The notes: generated by a model from the sequence alone, not told the origin. Positions 23,774-34,249 are shown, counted from the first letter of the stretch. The stretch: DNA of 64,000 bases from Sphingobium yanoikuyae (GCF_034424525.1 NZ_CP139979.1:3683001-3747000), one strand, 5' to 3'. Translations and numbers: made by a program.

Positions 23774-25945
23774 ATGAAGAAGCGGCAGGCGAGATATGTT
23801 CGGCATGCGCTGGGCATGATCATGGCAGCCGCCTCTCCCCTGCCCCTGATGGCGCAGACGGTTCCGGCCAGCGCCCCCAGCACCACAGCGCCCGCCGACG
23901 AAGAACCGATCCTGCCCGACGACGAGTTCAACGCGCGCCTGCCCGGCGCCGGCAGCGTCGATAACAAGGCCAGCAATAGCGGGACCGACAGCAAGGCCCC
24001 CTTGCCCTCGATCGACGACTGGCTGGACCAGCAGATGCCGGCGCAGGGCAGTGCCCAGGGCAGCGCGCCGGCCAGTGGCACGGCGCCCGCGACCGGCGCG
24101 GAACTGCCCCCCGCCACCGAGCCGCCGGTCGAAACCGAACTGGCCCAGCCGCTGCCCGCGCTCGACAGCGTGACCGTGCCCGAAAATGTCGCCGATGATG
24201 ACAGCGACGAAAAGACGCCCGAGGTCCGCTACGCGACCCAGCTCGACGGTTTCGGCAAGACCGGTCTGGAGGATGAATTCCGCGCCGCATCCGCCCTGGT
24301 CGACGGCAAGGGCAAGGCCGAGACCGCATCGATGGTGCAGCAGCGCGCCCAGGCCGACGAGCAACTGGCGGTGCGGCTGTTCCATTCGGAGGGCTATTAT
24401 GATGCCACCGCCCTGGCCTCGCTCGACCAGCAGCAGGATGGCACGCTGAAGGCGATCCTGTCGGTAACGCCGGGCAAGCGCTACAAGATCAACGAGATCG
24501 TCATCCATGCGCCCGAGACCATCCCGCCCGGCCTGATCCGCGACAGCCTGACGTTGAAGACCGGCGACTATATCGTCGCCACCGCGGTCGAGGCGGCGGA
24601 GGCCAATGTCGCGCTCAAGCTGCCGGAGCATGGTTATGCCTTCGCCAGGATCGGCGACCGCGACATCTTGCTCGATCCCGCGACCGTGACCGGCGACTAT
24701 ACGCTGCCGGTCGAGCCGGGCCCGCGCGGCACATTCCGTACCATCACCACCAGCGGCGAGAAGCAGGCGTTCGGCGCCGATCATATGGCGGTGATCGCTC
24801 GCTTCGACAAAGGCGACCTCTATGACAGCCGCAAGGTCGACGATCTGCGCAAGGCGCTGGTCGCGACCGGCCTGTTCGCCAGCGTCGCCGTCGATCCGGT
24901 CCAGACCGGCGAGCCCGGCCCGGATGGCACCGAATATGTCGACCTGCATGTCGATCAGGAAGCCGGCCCGGCCCGGCGGCTGGCCGGCGAACTGGGCTAT
25001 GGCACCGGACAGGGTTTCCGCGCCGAAGGCAGCTGGACCCATCGCAACCTGTTCCCGCCCGAAGGCGCCCTGATCGCCAGCGTCATCGCCGGCACCCAGG
25101 AACAGGGCGTATCGGGCACCTTCCGCCGGTCCAATGCGGGCAAGCGCGACAAGACCTTCCAGGCCGGCGCCGGCGTCAACCATCAGAAATATGATGCCTA
25201 TGAAGCCTTTACTCTGGGCCTCAACGCCAGCTGGTCGCGCCAGTCGACACCGATCTTCCAGAAGCGCTGGACCTATACCTATGGCGGCGAAATCCTGCTT
25301 TCGAACGAAAATACCACGATCGACGAAAGCGGCGAAAACAAGCGGCTGACCTATTTCATCGGCGCGCTGCCGGTGCAGGTCGGCTATGACCGCTCCAACG
25401 ACCTGCTCAACCCCACCAGCGGCTTCCGCGCCAATCTGCGCATATCGCCCGAAGCGTCCCTGCAGGGCAATGTCTCGCCCTATGTCCGCGCCAGCTTCGA
25501 CCTGGCCGGCTATTATCCGATTTCCGACAGTTTCGTGCTGGCGGCGCGGACCAAGATCGGCACGATCAACGGCGTCGCCCGCGACGATGTCGCCCCTTCG
25601 CGGCGCATCTATGCCGGCGGTGGCGGGTCGGTGCGCGGCTATGGCTATCAGGAACTGGGGCCAAAGGACGCGAACAATGATCCGATCGGCGGCCGATCGG
25701 TCAATGAATTTGCGGTCGAGGGCCGCTATCGCTTCGGCAATTACGGCGTCGTCGCCTTCGTCGATGCGGGCCAGGTCTATGAAAGCCAGATCCCGCAATT
25801 TTCGGACATCCGCTATGGCGTGGGCCTGGGCGGACGTTTCTACACCAATTTCGGACCCTTCCGCGCAGATATAGCCATGCCGATCAACCGCCAGCCCGGC
25901 GAATCCAAATTCGCCCTCTACATCGGTATCGGACAGGCCTTCTGA
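23774..25945 (+). CDS. tamA: Translocation and assembly module outer-membrane protein TamA
   Basis: 723 residues from the ATG at 23774 (MKKRQARYVRHALG, then a signal peptide cleaved after LMAQ-type text); in-frame upstream ATGs overlap recJ in antisense and are rejected. Residues about 30-130 are a Pro/Ala/Gln-rich low-complexity stretch, longer than usual for TamA. POTRA domains follow (about 150-380: KRYKINEIVIHA, FASVAVDPVQ), then the Omp85 16-stranded barrel with the GGGGSVRGY loop motif and terminal GIGQAF. It partners with TamB, whose gene overlaps its stop by one base. Confidence 0.93.
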   Translation: MKKRQARYVRHALGMIMAAASPLPLMAQTVPASAPSTTAPADEEPILPDDEFNARLPGAGSVDNKASNSGTDSKAPLPSIDDWLDQQMPAQGSAQGSAPASGTAPATGAELPPATEPPVETELAQPLPALDSVTVPENVADDDSDEKTPEVRYATQLDGFGKTGLEDEFRAASALVDGKGKAETASMVQQRAQADEQLAVRLFHSEGYYDATALASLDQQQDGTLKAILSVTPGKRYKINEIVIHAPETIPPGLIRDSLTLKTGDYIVATAVEAAEANVALKLPEHGYAFARIGDRDILLDPATVTGDYTLPVEPGPRGTFRTITTSGEKQAFGADHMAVIARFDKGDLYDSRKVDDLRKALVATGLFASVAVDPVQTGEPGPDGTEYVDLHVDQEAGPARRLAGELGYGTGQGFRAEGSWTHRNLFPPEGALIASVIAGTQEQGVSGTFRRSNAGKRDKTFQAGAGVNHQKYDAYEAFTLGLNASWSRQSTPIFQKRWTYTYGGEILLSNENTTIDESGENKRLTYFIGALPVQVGYDRSNDLLNPTSGFRANLRISPEASLQGNVSPYVRASFDLAGYYPISDSFVLAARTKIGTINGVARDDVAPSRRIYAGGGGSVRGYGYQELGPKDANNDPIGGRSVNEFAVEGRYRFGNYGVVAFVDAGQVYESQIPQFSDIRYGVGLGGRFYTNFGPFRADIAMPINRQPGESKFALYIGIGQAF

Positions 25946-28900
25946 TGGCGGAAAATACCCCTCCCCCCGCGCCCGAAGCGACCGAGACCGTGGTGATCCG
26001 CCAGGGCCGCCCGCTGTGGCAGAAGATCGCCATCGGGCTTGCCGGCCTGATCGTCGGGCTGGTGGTGCTGGTCGCGGGCCTGCTGCTGTTCCTCGATACC
26101 CAGCCGGGCAAGAGTTTCCTCATCAAGCAGATCGCCGCGCTCAAGATGGAATCGGGCATGGGGATCGAGGTCGGCCGGATCGAGGGATCGATCTATAGCG
26201 ACATGACCATCCATGACCTGATCCTGCGCGACCCCAAGGGCGTGTTCGCGGTCAGCCCCAGGGTGCATGTCGTCTGGCGCCCGTTCCGTTACCTCCAGAA
26301 CCATATCTCGGTCCAGAATCTGGAAAGCCCGCTGGTGGTGCTGGCGCGCAGCCCGCAATTCAACCAGACCCCGACCGATCCCAATGCGCCGATCCTGCCC
26401 GACCTCGACATCGACGTCGACCGGATGCGGCTCGACCGTTTCTTGCTCGCCAAGCCAGTGATCGGCCAGAAGCGCGAGATCGCGATCGAAAGCGTCGTCC
26501 ATGTCGCCGATGGCCGTGCCCAGCTGTCCGCCAATGCGGTGGTCGACAGCGGCGACCGGCTGCAGGCGAAGCTGGACGCGGTGCCGTCACAGAATCGCCT
26601 GGCGATGAGCGGCACGCTGACCGCACCCAAGGGCGGCGTGATCGCGACGATGAGCGGCCTGCCCGACGGCATGACCGCCTCGCTCGACGGCAAGGGCACC
26701 TGGCAGACCTGGAACGGCAGGCTGATCGCCACCACGCCCAGGGGCGAACTGGCCAATATCGCGCTTGCCGCCCGCGACGGCAGCTTCACCGCCAAGGGGC
26801 CGCTGCGCCCCGGCCTCGTCTATGGCGACATTGCCGACCGGCTGACGCGGCCGCAGCTCGACGTCGATCTGTTCGCCGGCCTCAACGAACGGCGCGTCAA
26901 CCTCAAGGGATCGCTGCGCTCCCCCGCCATGTCGGCCGATGCGCAGGGTCTGGTGGACCTGGGCAAAAGCACATTCAGCGCGCTCAAGATCAATGCCGCG
27001 CTGCTGCAGCCGGGCGCCTTCATGGACAAGGTGAAGGGCAAGGATGTCCGCGCCTCGATCATCCTCGACGGGCCGATGGCGACGCCGTTCATCGATTATG
27101 ACATCAGCGCCACATCCCTCGCCTTCGACGCCACCGGCATCGAGAATCTGAAGGCCAGCGGCCGCGCCGTGATCGATGCCGATCGCATCCGCATCCCGGT
27201 CAATGCGACGGCCAAGCGCGTCACCGGCCTCAATGCCGCCGCCGGCGGGCTGATGACCAATTTGCGGGTGAAGGGTGACTTTGCCTATGCCGGCGGCAAG
27301 CTGATCAGCGACAATCTCAAGCTCGACAGTGACAAGATCGACGCCACCGCCATCATCCTCGCCGATCTCGACAACGCCATCTATCGCGGCGCGCTCAAGG
27401 GCCGGGTCAATGATTATCGGATCGACGGCGTCGGCATCGTCAACCTCAACACCGACGTCAAGCTGATCCCCGGTCCCAAGGGCGGCTTCGGCCTGTCGGG
27501 CATGTTCGGCGTGCGCACCGCGCGCTGGGAAAATGCCTCGGTCCGCGACTTCCTGGGCGGCAATGCGGTGATGTCCGGCCGGATCGGCATGACGCCGGAG
27601 GGCAGGTTCACCCTGGCGGGGCTCAAGGGCGCCGCGCCCAATTTCCAGATCAAGTCCGGTTCGGGCAGCTATGACACCAACGGCCAACTCGCCTTCGACA
27701 CCGAAGCCTATTCGAAACAATATGGCCCGCTGTTCCTGACCGTGCGCGGCACGGCGGACCGGCCGCAGGCGGTGCTGCGCGCGCCGCGTCCCAATGTCGG
27801 GGTGCAGCTGACCGATGTCGTCGCCAAGCTGAATGGCGAACCGGCCGGCTATCGCCTCGATGCCACCGGCGGATCGCCCTATGGCCCCTTCTTCGCCAAT
27901 GTCCTGATCCGCACCGCGCAAGGCCCGCTGACGATCGACGTGACCAAGGCGCGCTTCGCCGGGGTCGACATGAACGGCCGCATCCAGCAGTCCAATGCTG
28001 GCCCCTTCACCGGCCAGCTGGCGATGAACGGGTCGGGCATCACCGGCGCGGTGAAGCTCAATGCCGTGGGCAAGCTGCAGGGCGTCGACGTCAACGCCAC
28101 CGCCAGCAATGCCAAGCTGCCGGGCGAGGCCGACATCGTCATCGGCCGCGCGGTCGTCACCGCCTCCATGCTGCTGAGCGACCAGCCCAAGGCGATCGCC
28201 GACGTGCAGATGGCCAACGCCGCCTATGGCGACTATGTCGTGCGCAAGGCGCGGGCGAAGCTTGATTATCAGGGCGGGCGGGGCAAGGCCCAGCTGGTCG
28301 CCGACGGCTCCAGCGGCGTGCCCTTCTCGGTCGCGGTCAATGCCGCGCTGCGCCCCGACCTCTATGCCGTCGCGTTGCAGGGCAAGGCCAGCAATGTCGA
28401 TTTCCGCCTGAACCAGCCGGCAATCATCCGCGCGGAAAAGACCGGCTATCGGCTTGAACCGGTCAGCCTGGTGCTGCCGCAGGGCAAGGTCGATCTGGCC
28501 GGCCATTTCGGCACGGACACGGCGCTGCAGGCCCGATTCAAGGATTTCGACCTCGCCATCGCCAATGTCGCCAATCCGGGCCTGGGCATCGGCGGCAAGG
28601 CGACGGGCATGGTCGATTACAGCCAGAGCGGCACCGCCTTCCCGACCGCGACCACGCGCCTGGCGATCAGCGATTTCCGCCGGTCGAGCCTGGCCGCCGT
28701 GTCCGACGCGGTGTCGATGAATGTCGAGGGCAAGCTGTCCGCCGCCGGCGGCGACATGCGCGGTCTCATCCGCAAGGGCAACAGCACGATCGGCCGCTTC
28801 GTCGCCACCATGGCTCCGCCGGGACCGGGCGCCAACTGGTCGGAACAGCTGATGGCTGCACCGCTGGGCGGCGGCATCCGCTATGCCGGCCCGGCCGACG

Positions 28901-30165
28901 TGCTCTTCTCCTTCGCCGGCCTTGCCGATCAGCGGCTGAGCGGCGGCATCGCGGTCGCGGCCGATTTCGGCGGCCGGCTGACCGCGCCGCAGCTCAACGG
29001 CCTGGTCCGCGCCAATGCGCTGACCTATGACAATACGAGCTTCGGCACCCGCGTCACCCAGATGAAGCTCGACGGCCGCTTCACCAACGACCGACTCGAC
29101 ATTCGCGACTTTTCCGGCCGCGCCGGCAACGGCACGGTCCAGGCCAGCGGCACCGTGGGCCTGGCCGCCGACAGCGGCTTCCCGATGAACATCGCGGTCA
29201 AGATGGATCATGCCCGCCTCGCCCGCAGCGAAGCGATCACCAGCGTGGTCAGCGGCACCCTCGCTATCACCAACAGCGCGGAAAATGGCGGCCTGATCAA
29301 GGGCGACCTGTCGCTGCCCGAGACCCGCTATCGCGTCGCCTGGCAGGGCGGCACCGAGATTCGCGAATTGCAGGGCGTCCGCCGCAAGGGTGAGGGCCAG
29401 GATGTGCTGGCGCAGCGCATCGCCGACCGCAAGGCCGCCGCGGCATCGCCGACCAACTGGAAACTCGACATCCGCCTGCGCGCCGACAACCAGATCTATG
29501 TGACCGGCATGGGCCTCGATTCCGAATGGAAGACCGACATGCGCGTCACCGGCACCGCGACCAAGCCGCGCGTCAGCGGCAAGATCGAGGTGATCCGCGG
29601 CCGCTACAGCTTCTCGGGTCATCAGTTCGACCTGGATCAGGGCGTCATCACCTTCAATGGCGACATGATGAACCCGACGCTGGCGATCAAGGCGCTGACC
29701 GAGATTGACGATGTCAGCGCCGGCATCGCCGTCGCCGGCACCGCGCAGCAGCCGGACATCACATTCGTGTCGACGCCGACGCTGCCGCAGGACGAGATTC
29801 TCTCGCGCATCCTGTTCGGTGAAAATGTCGCCAATCTGTCCGCCACCCAGGCGATCCAACTGGCAGCGGCGCTCAACGGCCTGCGCGGCGGCAGTGGCGG
29901 GCTCAACCCGATGGGCAAGCTGCAGGGCGCATCGGGCCTCGACCGGATCGGCATCGTCGGCGGTGACGAGGATACCGGGCGCGGCACGTCGCTCGCCGTC
30001 GGCCAGCATATCTCCAACAATATCTATGTGGAGGTGGTGACGGACTCGAAGGGCTTCACCGCCACCCAGCTGGAAGTCGCCCTGTCGAAGACGCTAAGCA
30101 TCCTGTCGAAGACCGGCACCAATGCGGGATCTTCCGCCGCACTTCGTTATTCCAGGGACTATTGA
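25945..30165 (+). CDS. tamB: Translocation and assembly module inner-membrane protein TamB
   Basis: 1406 residues, typical for the TamB (DUF490) family. One N-terminal membrane helix (about 29-51) follows a short cytosolic stretch. A long series of amphipathic beta-repeats rich in Gly, Asp and Val spans the periplasm, and the conserved C-terminal TamB domain has SGKIEVIRGRYSFSGHQFDL and the QDEILSRILFG motif. The terminal residues are YSRDY. TamB-like bridge proteins join TamA and are implicated in outer-membrane protein or lipid transport. ATG overlaps the tamA TGA. Confidence 0.95.
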   Translation: MAENTPPPAPEATETVVIRQGRPLWQKIAIGLAGLIVGLVVLVAGLLLFLDTQPGKSFLIKQIAALKMESGMGIEVGRIEGSIYSDMTIHDLILRDPKGVFAVSPRVHVVWRPFRYLQNHISVQNLESPLVVLARSPQFNQTPTDPNAPILPDLDIDVDRMRLDRFLLAKPVIGQKREIAIESVVHVADGRAQLSANAVVDSGDRLQAKLDAVPSQNRLAMSGTLTAPKGGVIATMSGLPDGMTASLDGKGTWQTWNGRLIATTPRGELANIALAARDGSFTAKGPLRPGLVYGDIADRLTRPQLDVDLFAGLNERRVNLKGSLRSPAMSADAQGLVDLGKSTFSALKINAALLQPGAFMDKVKGKDVRASIILDGPMATPFIDYDISATSLAFDATGIENLKASGRAVIDADRIRIPVNATAKRVTGLNAAAGGLMTNLRVKGDFAYAGGKLISDNLKLDSDKIDATAIILADLDNAIYRGALKGRVNDYRIDGVGIVNLNTDVKLIPGPKGGFGLSGMFGVRTARWENASVRDFLGGNAVMSGRIGMTPEGRFTLAGLKGAAPNFQIKSGSGSYDTNGQLAFDTEAYSKQYGPLFLTVRGTADRPQAVLRAPRPNVGVQLTDVVAKLNGEPAGYRLDATGGSPYGPFFANVLIRTAQGPLTIDVTKARFAGVDMNGRIQQSNAGPFTGQLAMNGSGITGAVKLNAVGKLQGVDVNATASNAKLPGEADIVIGRAVVTASMLLSDQPKAIADVQMANAAYGDYVVRKARAKLDYQGGRGKAQLVADGSSGVPFSVAVNAALRPDLYAVALQGKASNVDFRLNQPAIIRAEKTGYRLEPVSLVLPQGKVDLAGHFGTDTALQARFKDFDLAIANVANPGLGIGGKATGMVDYSQSGTAFPTATTRLAISDFRRSSLAAVSDAVSMNVEGKLSAAGGDMRGLIRKGNSTIGRFVATMAPPGPGANWSEQLMAAPLGGGIRYAGPADVLFSFAGLADQRLSGGIAVAADFGGRLTAPQLNGLVRANALTYDNTSFGTRVTQMKLDGRFTNDRLDIRDFSGRAGNGTVQASGTVGLAADSGFPMNIAVKMDHARLARSEAITSVVSGTLAITNSAENGGLIKGDLSLPETRYRVAWQGGTEIRELQGVRRKGEGQDVLAQRIADRKAAAASPTNWKLDIRLRADNQIYVTGMGLDSEWKTDMRVTGTATKPRVSGKIEVIRGRYSFSGHQFDLDQGVITFNGDMMNPTLAIKALTEIDDVSAGIAVAGTAQQPDITFVSTPTLPQDEILSRILFGENVANLSATQAIQLAAALNGLRGGSGGLNPMGKLQGASGLDRIGIVGGDEDTGRGTSLAVGQHISNNIYVEVVTDSKGFTATQLEVALSKTLSILSKTGTNAGSSAALRYSRDY

Positions 30166-30203
30166 TCCGGCGCCAGGGTGGCGCCGCCATAACAGGAGAA
30201 TAT

Positions 30204-30899
30204 GTGCCCTTCGCCCCGTCGCTCTGCCGCCCGATCATCTGTGCCGTCGTCCTCTCCGCAGCGCCGGCCGCGCTGGCGGAAACCCCGCGCGAGCTGCTGA
30301 CCACGGCGGCCTTCCAGACCAGCGACAAGGCGCGGGCGCTGAGCCTCATCGGCCAGGCCATCAGCGCCGCCGACCGCATATTGATGACCGCCCCCAATGA
30401 TCATGAGGCGGTGCTGCAACGCGCGGTCGCGATCGGCTATCGCGCCAAGCTGACCCGCAGCCGAGCCGATGCACGCAGCTCGCTTTCCGCGTTCGAGGCG
30501 CTGGCCGCGCGCAACCCGCGCGATGCCGAGGCACAGATGGTGATCGCCGGCTGGCATCTCGACGCGATCGACCAGCTTGGCAGCTTCATCGCCCGCACCG
30601 TGCTGGGCGCCAAGGAACAGGTGGGTGAGGCAGCCCTCGGCAAGGCGGTCGCCTTGGGCGGCAACCGCGCCTTCTACTCGGGCCTGGCCGCATTGATGCG
30701 CATCCGCGCCGATCATAATGATGTCGCCGGCGCGCTGGCGCTGGCCGAACGGGCGACCAATGCCCCTGCCCCCGCCCCGCTCGACCAGTTGATGAAGCGC
30801 AATGCCGCCGCCATCCTGCCCGCGCTGCGCGCCGGCAATGGCAAGGCCGCCGCCGCCCAGGCACGCAAGCTGCTGCCGTTCGGCAAGCTGCCGGAATAG
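30204..30899 (+). CDS. Exported TPR-like protein of unknown function
   Basis: 231 residues from the GTG at 30204, which has an AGGAGA site 4-9 bases upstream; the longer ORF from 30162 has none. A signal peptide (LCRPIICAVVLSAAPAALA, then ETPRELL) precedes helical repeats with Ala-rich TPR character (ALSLIGQAISAADRILMTAPND, ALAERATNAP). Probably a periplasmic scaffold. It follows tamB by 38 bases and may belong to the same transcript. No specific function can be given. Confidence 0.8.
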   Translation: MPFAPSLCRPIICAVVLSAAPAALAETPRELLTTAAFQTSDKARALSLIGQAISAADRILMTAPNDHEAVLQRAVAIGYRAKLTRSRADARSSLSAFEALAARNPRDAEAQMVIAGWHLDAIDQLGSFIARTVLGAKEQVGEAALGKAVALGGNRAFYSGLAALMRIRADHNDVAGALALAERATNAPAPAPLDQLMKRNAAAILPALRAGNGKAAAAQARKLLPFGKLPE

Positions 30900-30962
30900 C
30901 GCGACAGCGGCCTGCAGCATCGGCAGGATGACATCTTGCCGAATCTCTCCTGAAGGATGGCC

Positions 30963-31769
30963 ATGCGTCTCGCGATCGAAGCGACCCTCGACTATGAATT
31001 TTCCGGGCCGACCGACGTATTGATGGCCGTCGAGGCCGCCGCCATGGCCGACCAGCGCATCGTCGAACAATCGCACATCATCGACAATGCCGGGCCGCTG
31101 ACCAATTTGATGGGCGGCAGCGCGATCGGCCGACGCACCTGGACACGCAGCGGCACCGGCCGGATGCTGAGCCGCTACAAGGCGCTGGTCGATGTCGATC
31201 GGCCCGCGCCCGATCTTTTCTCGCTCGCCCGCTCGCCCTTGCCCAGCCTGCCGCAGGATGTGCTGCCCTTCATCTGGCCCAGCCGCTATTGCGAGGCGGA
31301 CCGGTTCGTCAGCTTCGTCTGCGGCCATTTCGAGGGGCTGGACGGCGGCCCGCTGGTGCAGGCGCTGGTCGGCTGGGTGCATGACAATCTGCAATATGTA
31401 CCGGGCAGTTCGGACATCACCACCACCGCTGCCGATACCTTCGTCGCCCAGCGTGGCGTGTGCCGCGACTTCGCGCACCTCACCGCCGCGCTGATCCGCG
31501 CGCGCGACATTCCTGCCCGGCTGGTGTCGGTCTATGCCGCCGATCTCGACCCGCCCGATTTCCATGCGGTGGTGGAGGTATGGCTGGACGGCGCCTGGCA
31601 TATGGTCGACGCCACCGGTCTCGCCCCGATCGAGGGCATGGTCCGCATCGCCGTCGGCCGCGACGCCACCGACATCGCCTTCATGACCATCTTCGGCAGC
31701 GCCCAGATGAACGAACAGGCGATCCATGTGACGCGGGTGGAAAAACCCGGGGACGTTACGGCCCCTTGA
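30963..31769 (+). CDS. Transglutaminase-like (cysteine protease fold) protein
   Basis: 268 residues from the ATG at 30963, spaced 5 bases from AAGGA; the ATG at 30957 overlaps that site. The catalytic triad is legible: Cys in QRGVCRDFAHL, His in PPDFHAVVEVWL and Asp in VDATGLAP. An N-terminal beta-sandwich half (EATLDYEFSGPTDVLMAVE) is typical of this family, which is often found with ATP-grasp and alpha-E proteins; neither is present here. Cytosolic. Peptidase or amidase substrate unknown. Confidence 0.9.
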   Translation: MRLAIEATLDYEFSGPTDVLMAVEAAAMADQRIVEQSHIIDNAGPLTNLMGGSAIGRRTWTRSGTGRMLSRYKALVDVDRPAPDLFSLARSPLPSLPQDVLPFIWPSRYCEADRFVSFVCGHFEGLDGGPLVQALVGWVHDNLQYVPGSSDITTTAADTFVAQRGVCRDFAHLTAALIRARDIPARLVSVYAADLDPPDFHAVVEVWLDGAWHMVDATGLAPIEGMVRIAVGRDATDIAFMTIFGSAQMNEQAIHVTRVEKPGDVTAP

Positions 31770-31825
31770 CCCCGGCCCTGCCGCCCGCCTAGCCTATACT
31801 CAGACAAATTGAGGAAGGGGATGGC

Positions 31826-33463
31826 ATGGGTGTGCAGCTTTCGGGACGGGCTTGGATGCGGACGCGGCGGGCGCTGCTGGCGGCGACGGCGGGCCTGCTC
31901 GCCGGCCTTGCCGGCGCATCGGCCCCGGCGGCTGCGCCCGGCAACGGCGCCGTCCTGACCGTCGACACCGGCAAGACCGGCGCCACCATCGATCCCAATA
32001 TCTATGGCCAGTTCGTCGAGCATCTGGGCCGTGGCGTCTATGAAGGCATATGGGTCGGGCCGGACAGCCCCATCCCCAATGTGCGCGGCATCCGCAGCGA
32101 CGTGGTCGCCGCGCTGCGCCAGGTGAAGGTGCCGGTGATCCGCTGGCCGGGCGGCTGCTTTGCCGATGGCTATCATTGGCGCGACGGCATCGGCCCGGCC
32201 GCGCAGCGCCCCGCCGGCATCAACGCCGCCTGGGACAAGTCGGCCGAAACCAATGCGTTCGGCACGCATGAATATATGGATTTCCTGGACCAGATCGGCG
32301 CCAAGGCCTTCGTGTCGGTCAATGTCGGTTCGGGCAGCGTGCGCGAGGCGGACGACTGGATGCGCTACATGACCGCGCCGGCCGACAGCCAGCCGGGCAA
32401 GGAACGCGCCGCCAATGGCCATGCCGCGCCCTGGGCCGTGCCCTTCATCGGCGTCGGCAATGAAAGCTGGGGCTGTGGCGGCAACATGACCGCCGACACC
32501 TATGCCACCGCCTTCCGCCATTATGCCGCCTTCCTGCGCGCCTATTCGGGCGAGCGGGCGAAGCTGATCGCGGTGGGCGCGGATACCGACGATTATGAAT
32601 GGACCGAAAAGGTCATGGCGCAGGCGATGAAATGGCGCCCCAATCCCACGCCGCTCGCCTACAATACCGAACGCCCGCTGATGTGGGGCCTGTCGCTCCA
32701 TTTCTACAGCTTCGCCGGCAATGACTGGCGCAACAAGGGGCGCAATATCGGCTTTGGCACCGACCAATGGGCCTCCGCGCTGGCCCGCGCCCATCTGACC
32801 GACGAACTGATCCGCCGCCATGCCGCGATCATGGACCGCTATGATCCCAAGAAGCAGGTGGCGATCGCCGTCGACGAATGGGGCGCCTGGTTCGACAGCG
32901 AGAAGGACGCGCCTTCGCAGCTCTACCTCGAAAGCACGCTGCGCGACGCGGTGATCGCGGGGATGAGCCTCAACATCTTCAACAATCATGCCGACCGGGT
33001 GCGCATGGCCAATGTCGCGCAGATGGTGAATGTGATCCAGTCGCTGGTGCTGACCCAGGGCGCCAAGATGGTGGTGACGCCGACCTGGCATGTGTTCGAC
33101 CTCTACAAGGTCCATCAGAATGCGACGATGATCCCGGTCGATGTGCAGGCGCCCGACTATGTCGAGGGCGCGGTGCGGCTGCCGGGGCTCAGCGTGTCGG
33201 CGTCGAAGGATGCGGCGGGCGCGCTGCACCTCAGCATCGTCAATCTCGACCCCGCCGCCGCCCGGCCGGTGCGCATCGACCTGAAAGGGGGCGCCTGGCG
33301 CAAGGCCAGCGCCCGGACGCTGACCGCCGCGACCATCGACACCCGCATCCGCTTTGAGGGCGCCGATCCCTTCGTGCCAGGCCCGCTGCCGGCACGGCTG
33401 ACGCAGGGGCAGGTGGCGCTGACCCTGCCGTCCAAGTCGGTGACATTGGTGACGGTGGAGTAA
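31826..33463 (+). CDS. GH51 alpha-L-arabinofuranosidase, exported
   Basis: 545 residues. The ATG at 31826 is 5 bases from GAGGAAGGGG. A twin-arginine-like or Sec signal (MRTRRALLAATAG) leads to a GH51 TIM barrel: RWPGGCFADGYHW, the acid/base Glu213 in GVGNESWG and the nucleophile Glu351 in AVDEWGAWF. A C-terminal beta domain follows. It releases terminal L-arabinose from plant arabinans or arabinoxylans. It stands alone, without transporter or TonB-receptor neighbours. Its stop codon lies inside a terminator stem. Confidence 0.93.
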   Translation: MGVQLSGRAWMRTRRALLAATAGLLAGLAGASAPAAAPGNGAVLTVDTGKTGATIDPNIYGQFVEHLGRGVYEGIWVGPDSPIPNVRGIRSDVVAALRQVKVPVIRWPGGCFADGYHWRDGIGPAAQRPAGINAAWDKSAETNAFGTHEYMDFLDQIGAKAFVSVNVGSGSVREADDWMRYMTAPADSQPGKERAANGHAAPWAVPFIGVGNESWGCGGNMTADTYATAFRHYAAFLRAYSGERAKLIAVGADTDDYEWTEKVMAQAMKWRPNPTPLAYNTERPLMWGLSLHFYSFAGNDWRNKGRNIGFGTDQWASALARAHLTDELIRRHAAIMDRYDPKKQVAIAVDEWGAWFDSEKDAPSQLYLESTLRDAVIAGMSLNIFNNHADRVRMANVAQMVNVIQSLVLTQGAKMVVTPTWHVFDLYKVHQNATMIPVDVQAPDYVEGAVRLPGLSVSASKDAAGALHLSIVNLDPAAARPVRIDLKGGAWRKASARTLTAATIDTRIRFEGADPFVPGPLPARLTQGQVALTLPSKSVTLVTVE

Positions 33464-33487
33464 GGGCGCCTAGCCCCTTACTCCACC
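33454..33487. terminator. Bidirectional terminator with a perfect 13-bp stem
   Basis: GGTGGAGTAAGGG (33454-33466) pairs exactly with CCCTTACTCCACC (33475-33487) around an 8-base loop. The stem includes the GH51 stop codon and sits 10 bases from the end of the convergent lyase gene, so it can serve both. Confidence 0.7.
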
Positions 33488-33496
33488 TCCGGAGCC

Positions 33497-34249
33497 TTAC
33501 CCCTCCGCTGCCTTCAACCGTGCGGCCGCATCGTCGAACGCCGCCCAGCTGATCTGGGCCAGGCTGGCGCCGATGCTGCAACGGCGCACGCCCAGCGCCG
33601 CCAGCGCGGCGATGCCGGCCGCGTCATAGTCATGGATGACGACATTGACCGGCCTGGGCGCGACCGCCGCGACCAGTTCGGCGACGGCGCCATGGTCCAG
33701 CAGAAAGGGCACGAACAGGCAGTCGGCGCCCGCCTCCGCATAGGCGACGGCGCGGGCGATGCTCTCGCTCGGCGCCATGCCGGGCACGCGGAAATTCTCG
33801 CTGCGCCCGACCAGCATCAGCGCCGGATCGATCCGGTCGATCGCCTCGCGCGCGGCCGCGATCCGCTCCACCGCCAGCGGCAGGTCATAGAGCGCGCTGC
33901 CCGACCAGTCCTCGATCGACAGGGCCGCAATGCCGGTCTGCGCCGCCAGCGTCACATTGGCGGCGACATCCTCGGGCACATCGGCAAAACCATTCTCGAA
34001 ATCGGCATTGACCGGCAGGTCGGTCGCCGCGACCAGCATCTCCAGATGCGCCAGCACCGCGTCGCGGCCCAATTCGCCATCATCCTTGCCCGCCGCCCAG
34101 GCCGCGCCGGCACTGGTCGAAGCGATCGCGCGAAAACCCTTCTTCGCCAGCCGCACCGCGCTGCCCGCGTCCCAGGCATTGGGCAGCAGGAAAAAGCCAT
34201 CCTGGTGCAGGGCACGGAAATCGGCGCGTTTGCGGGCGGTGTCGGTCAT
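33497..34249 (-). CDS. Isocitrate lyase/PEP mutase family protein
   Basis: 250 residues from the ATG at 34249, 7 bases from an AGGA site; the upstream in-frame ATG at 34282 lacks one. The PEP-mutase-like barrel shows LLPNAWDAGSAVRLAKKGF, VNADFENGF, IEDWSG and LVGRSENF. The Mg-binding acidic positions match the 2-methylisocitrate lyase / oxaloacetate decarboxylase superfamily, but the KKCGH-type catalytic cysteine motif of true isocitrate lyases is absent. Probably a carboxyvinyl- or oxaloacetate-processing enzyme. Substrate open. Confidence 0.85.
   Translation of the reverse strand: MTDTARKRADFRALHQDGFFLLPNAWDAGSAVRLAKKGFRAIASTSAGAAWAAGKDDGELGRDAVLAHLEMLVAATDLPVNADFENGFADVPEDVAANVTLAAQTGIAALSIEDWSGSALYDLPLAVERIAAAREAIDRIDPALMLVGRSENFRVPGMAPSESIARAVAYAEAGADCLFVPFLLDHGAVAELVAAVAPRPVNVVIHDYDAAGIAALAALGVRRCSIGASLAQISWAAFDDAAARLKAAEG

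Noticed and set aside
26587..30009. A 1140-codon open frame antisense to tamB
   Set aside because: It has no recognisable domains and a shadow-type composition, and the opposite strand is a full TamB.
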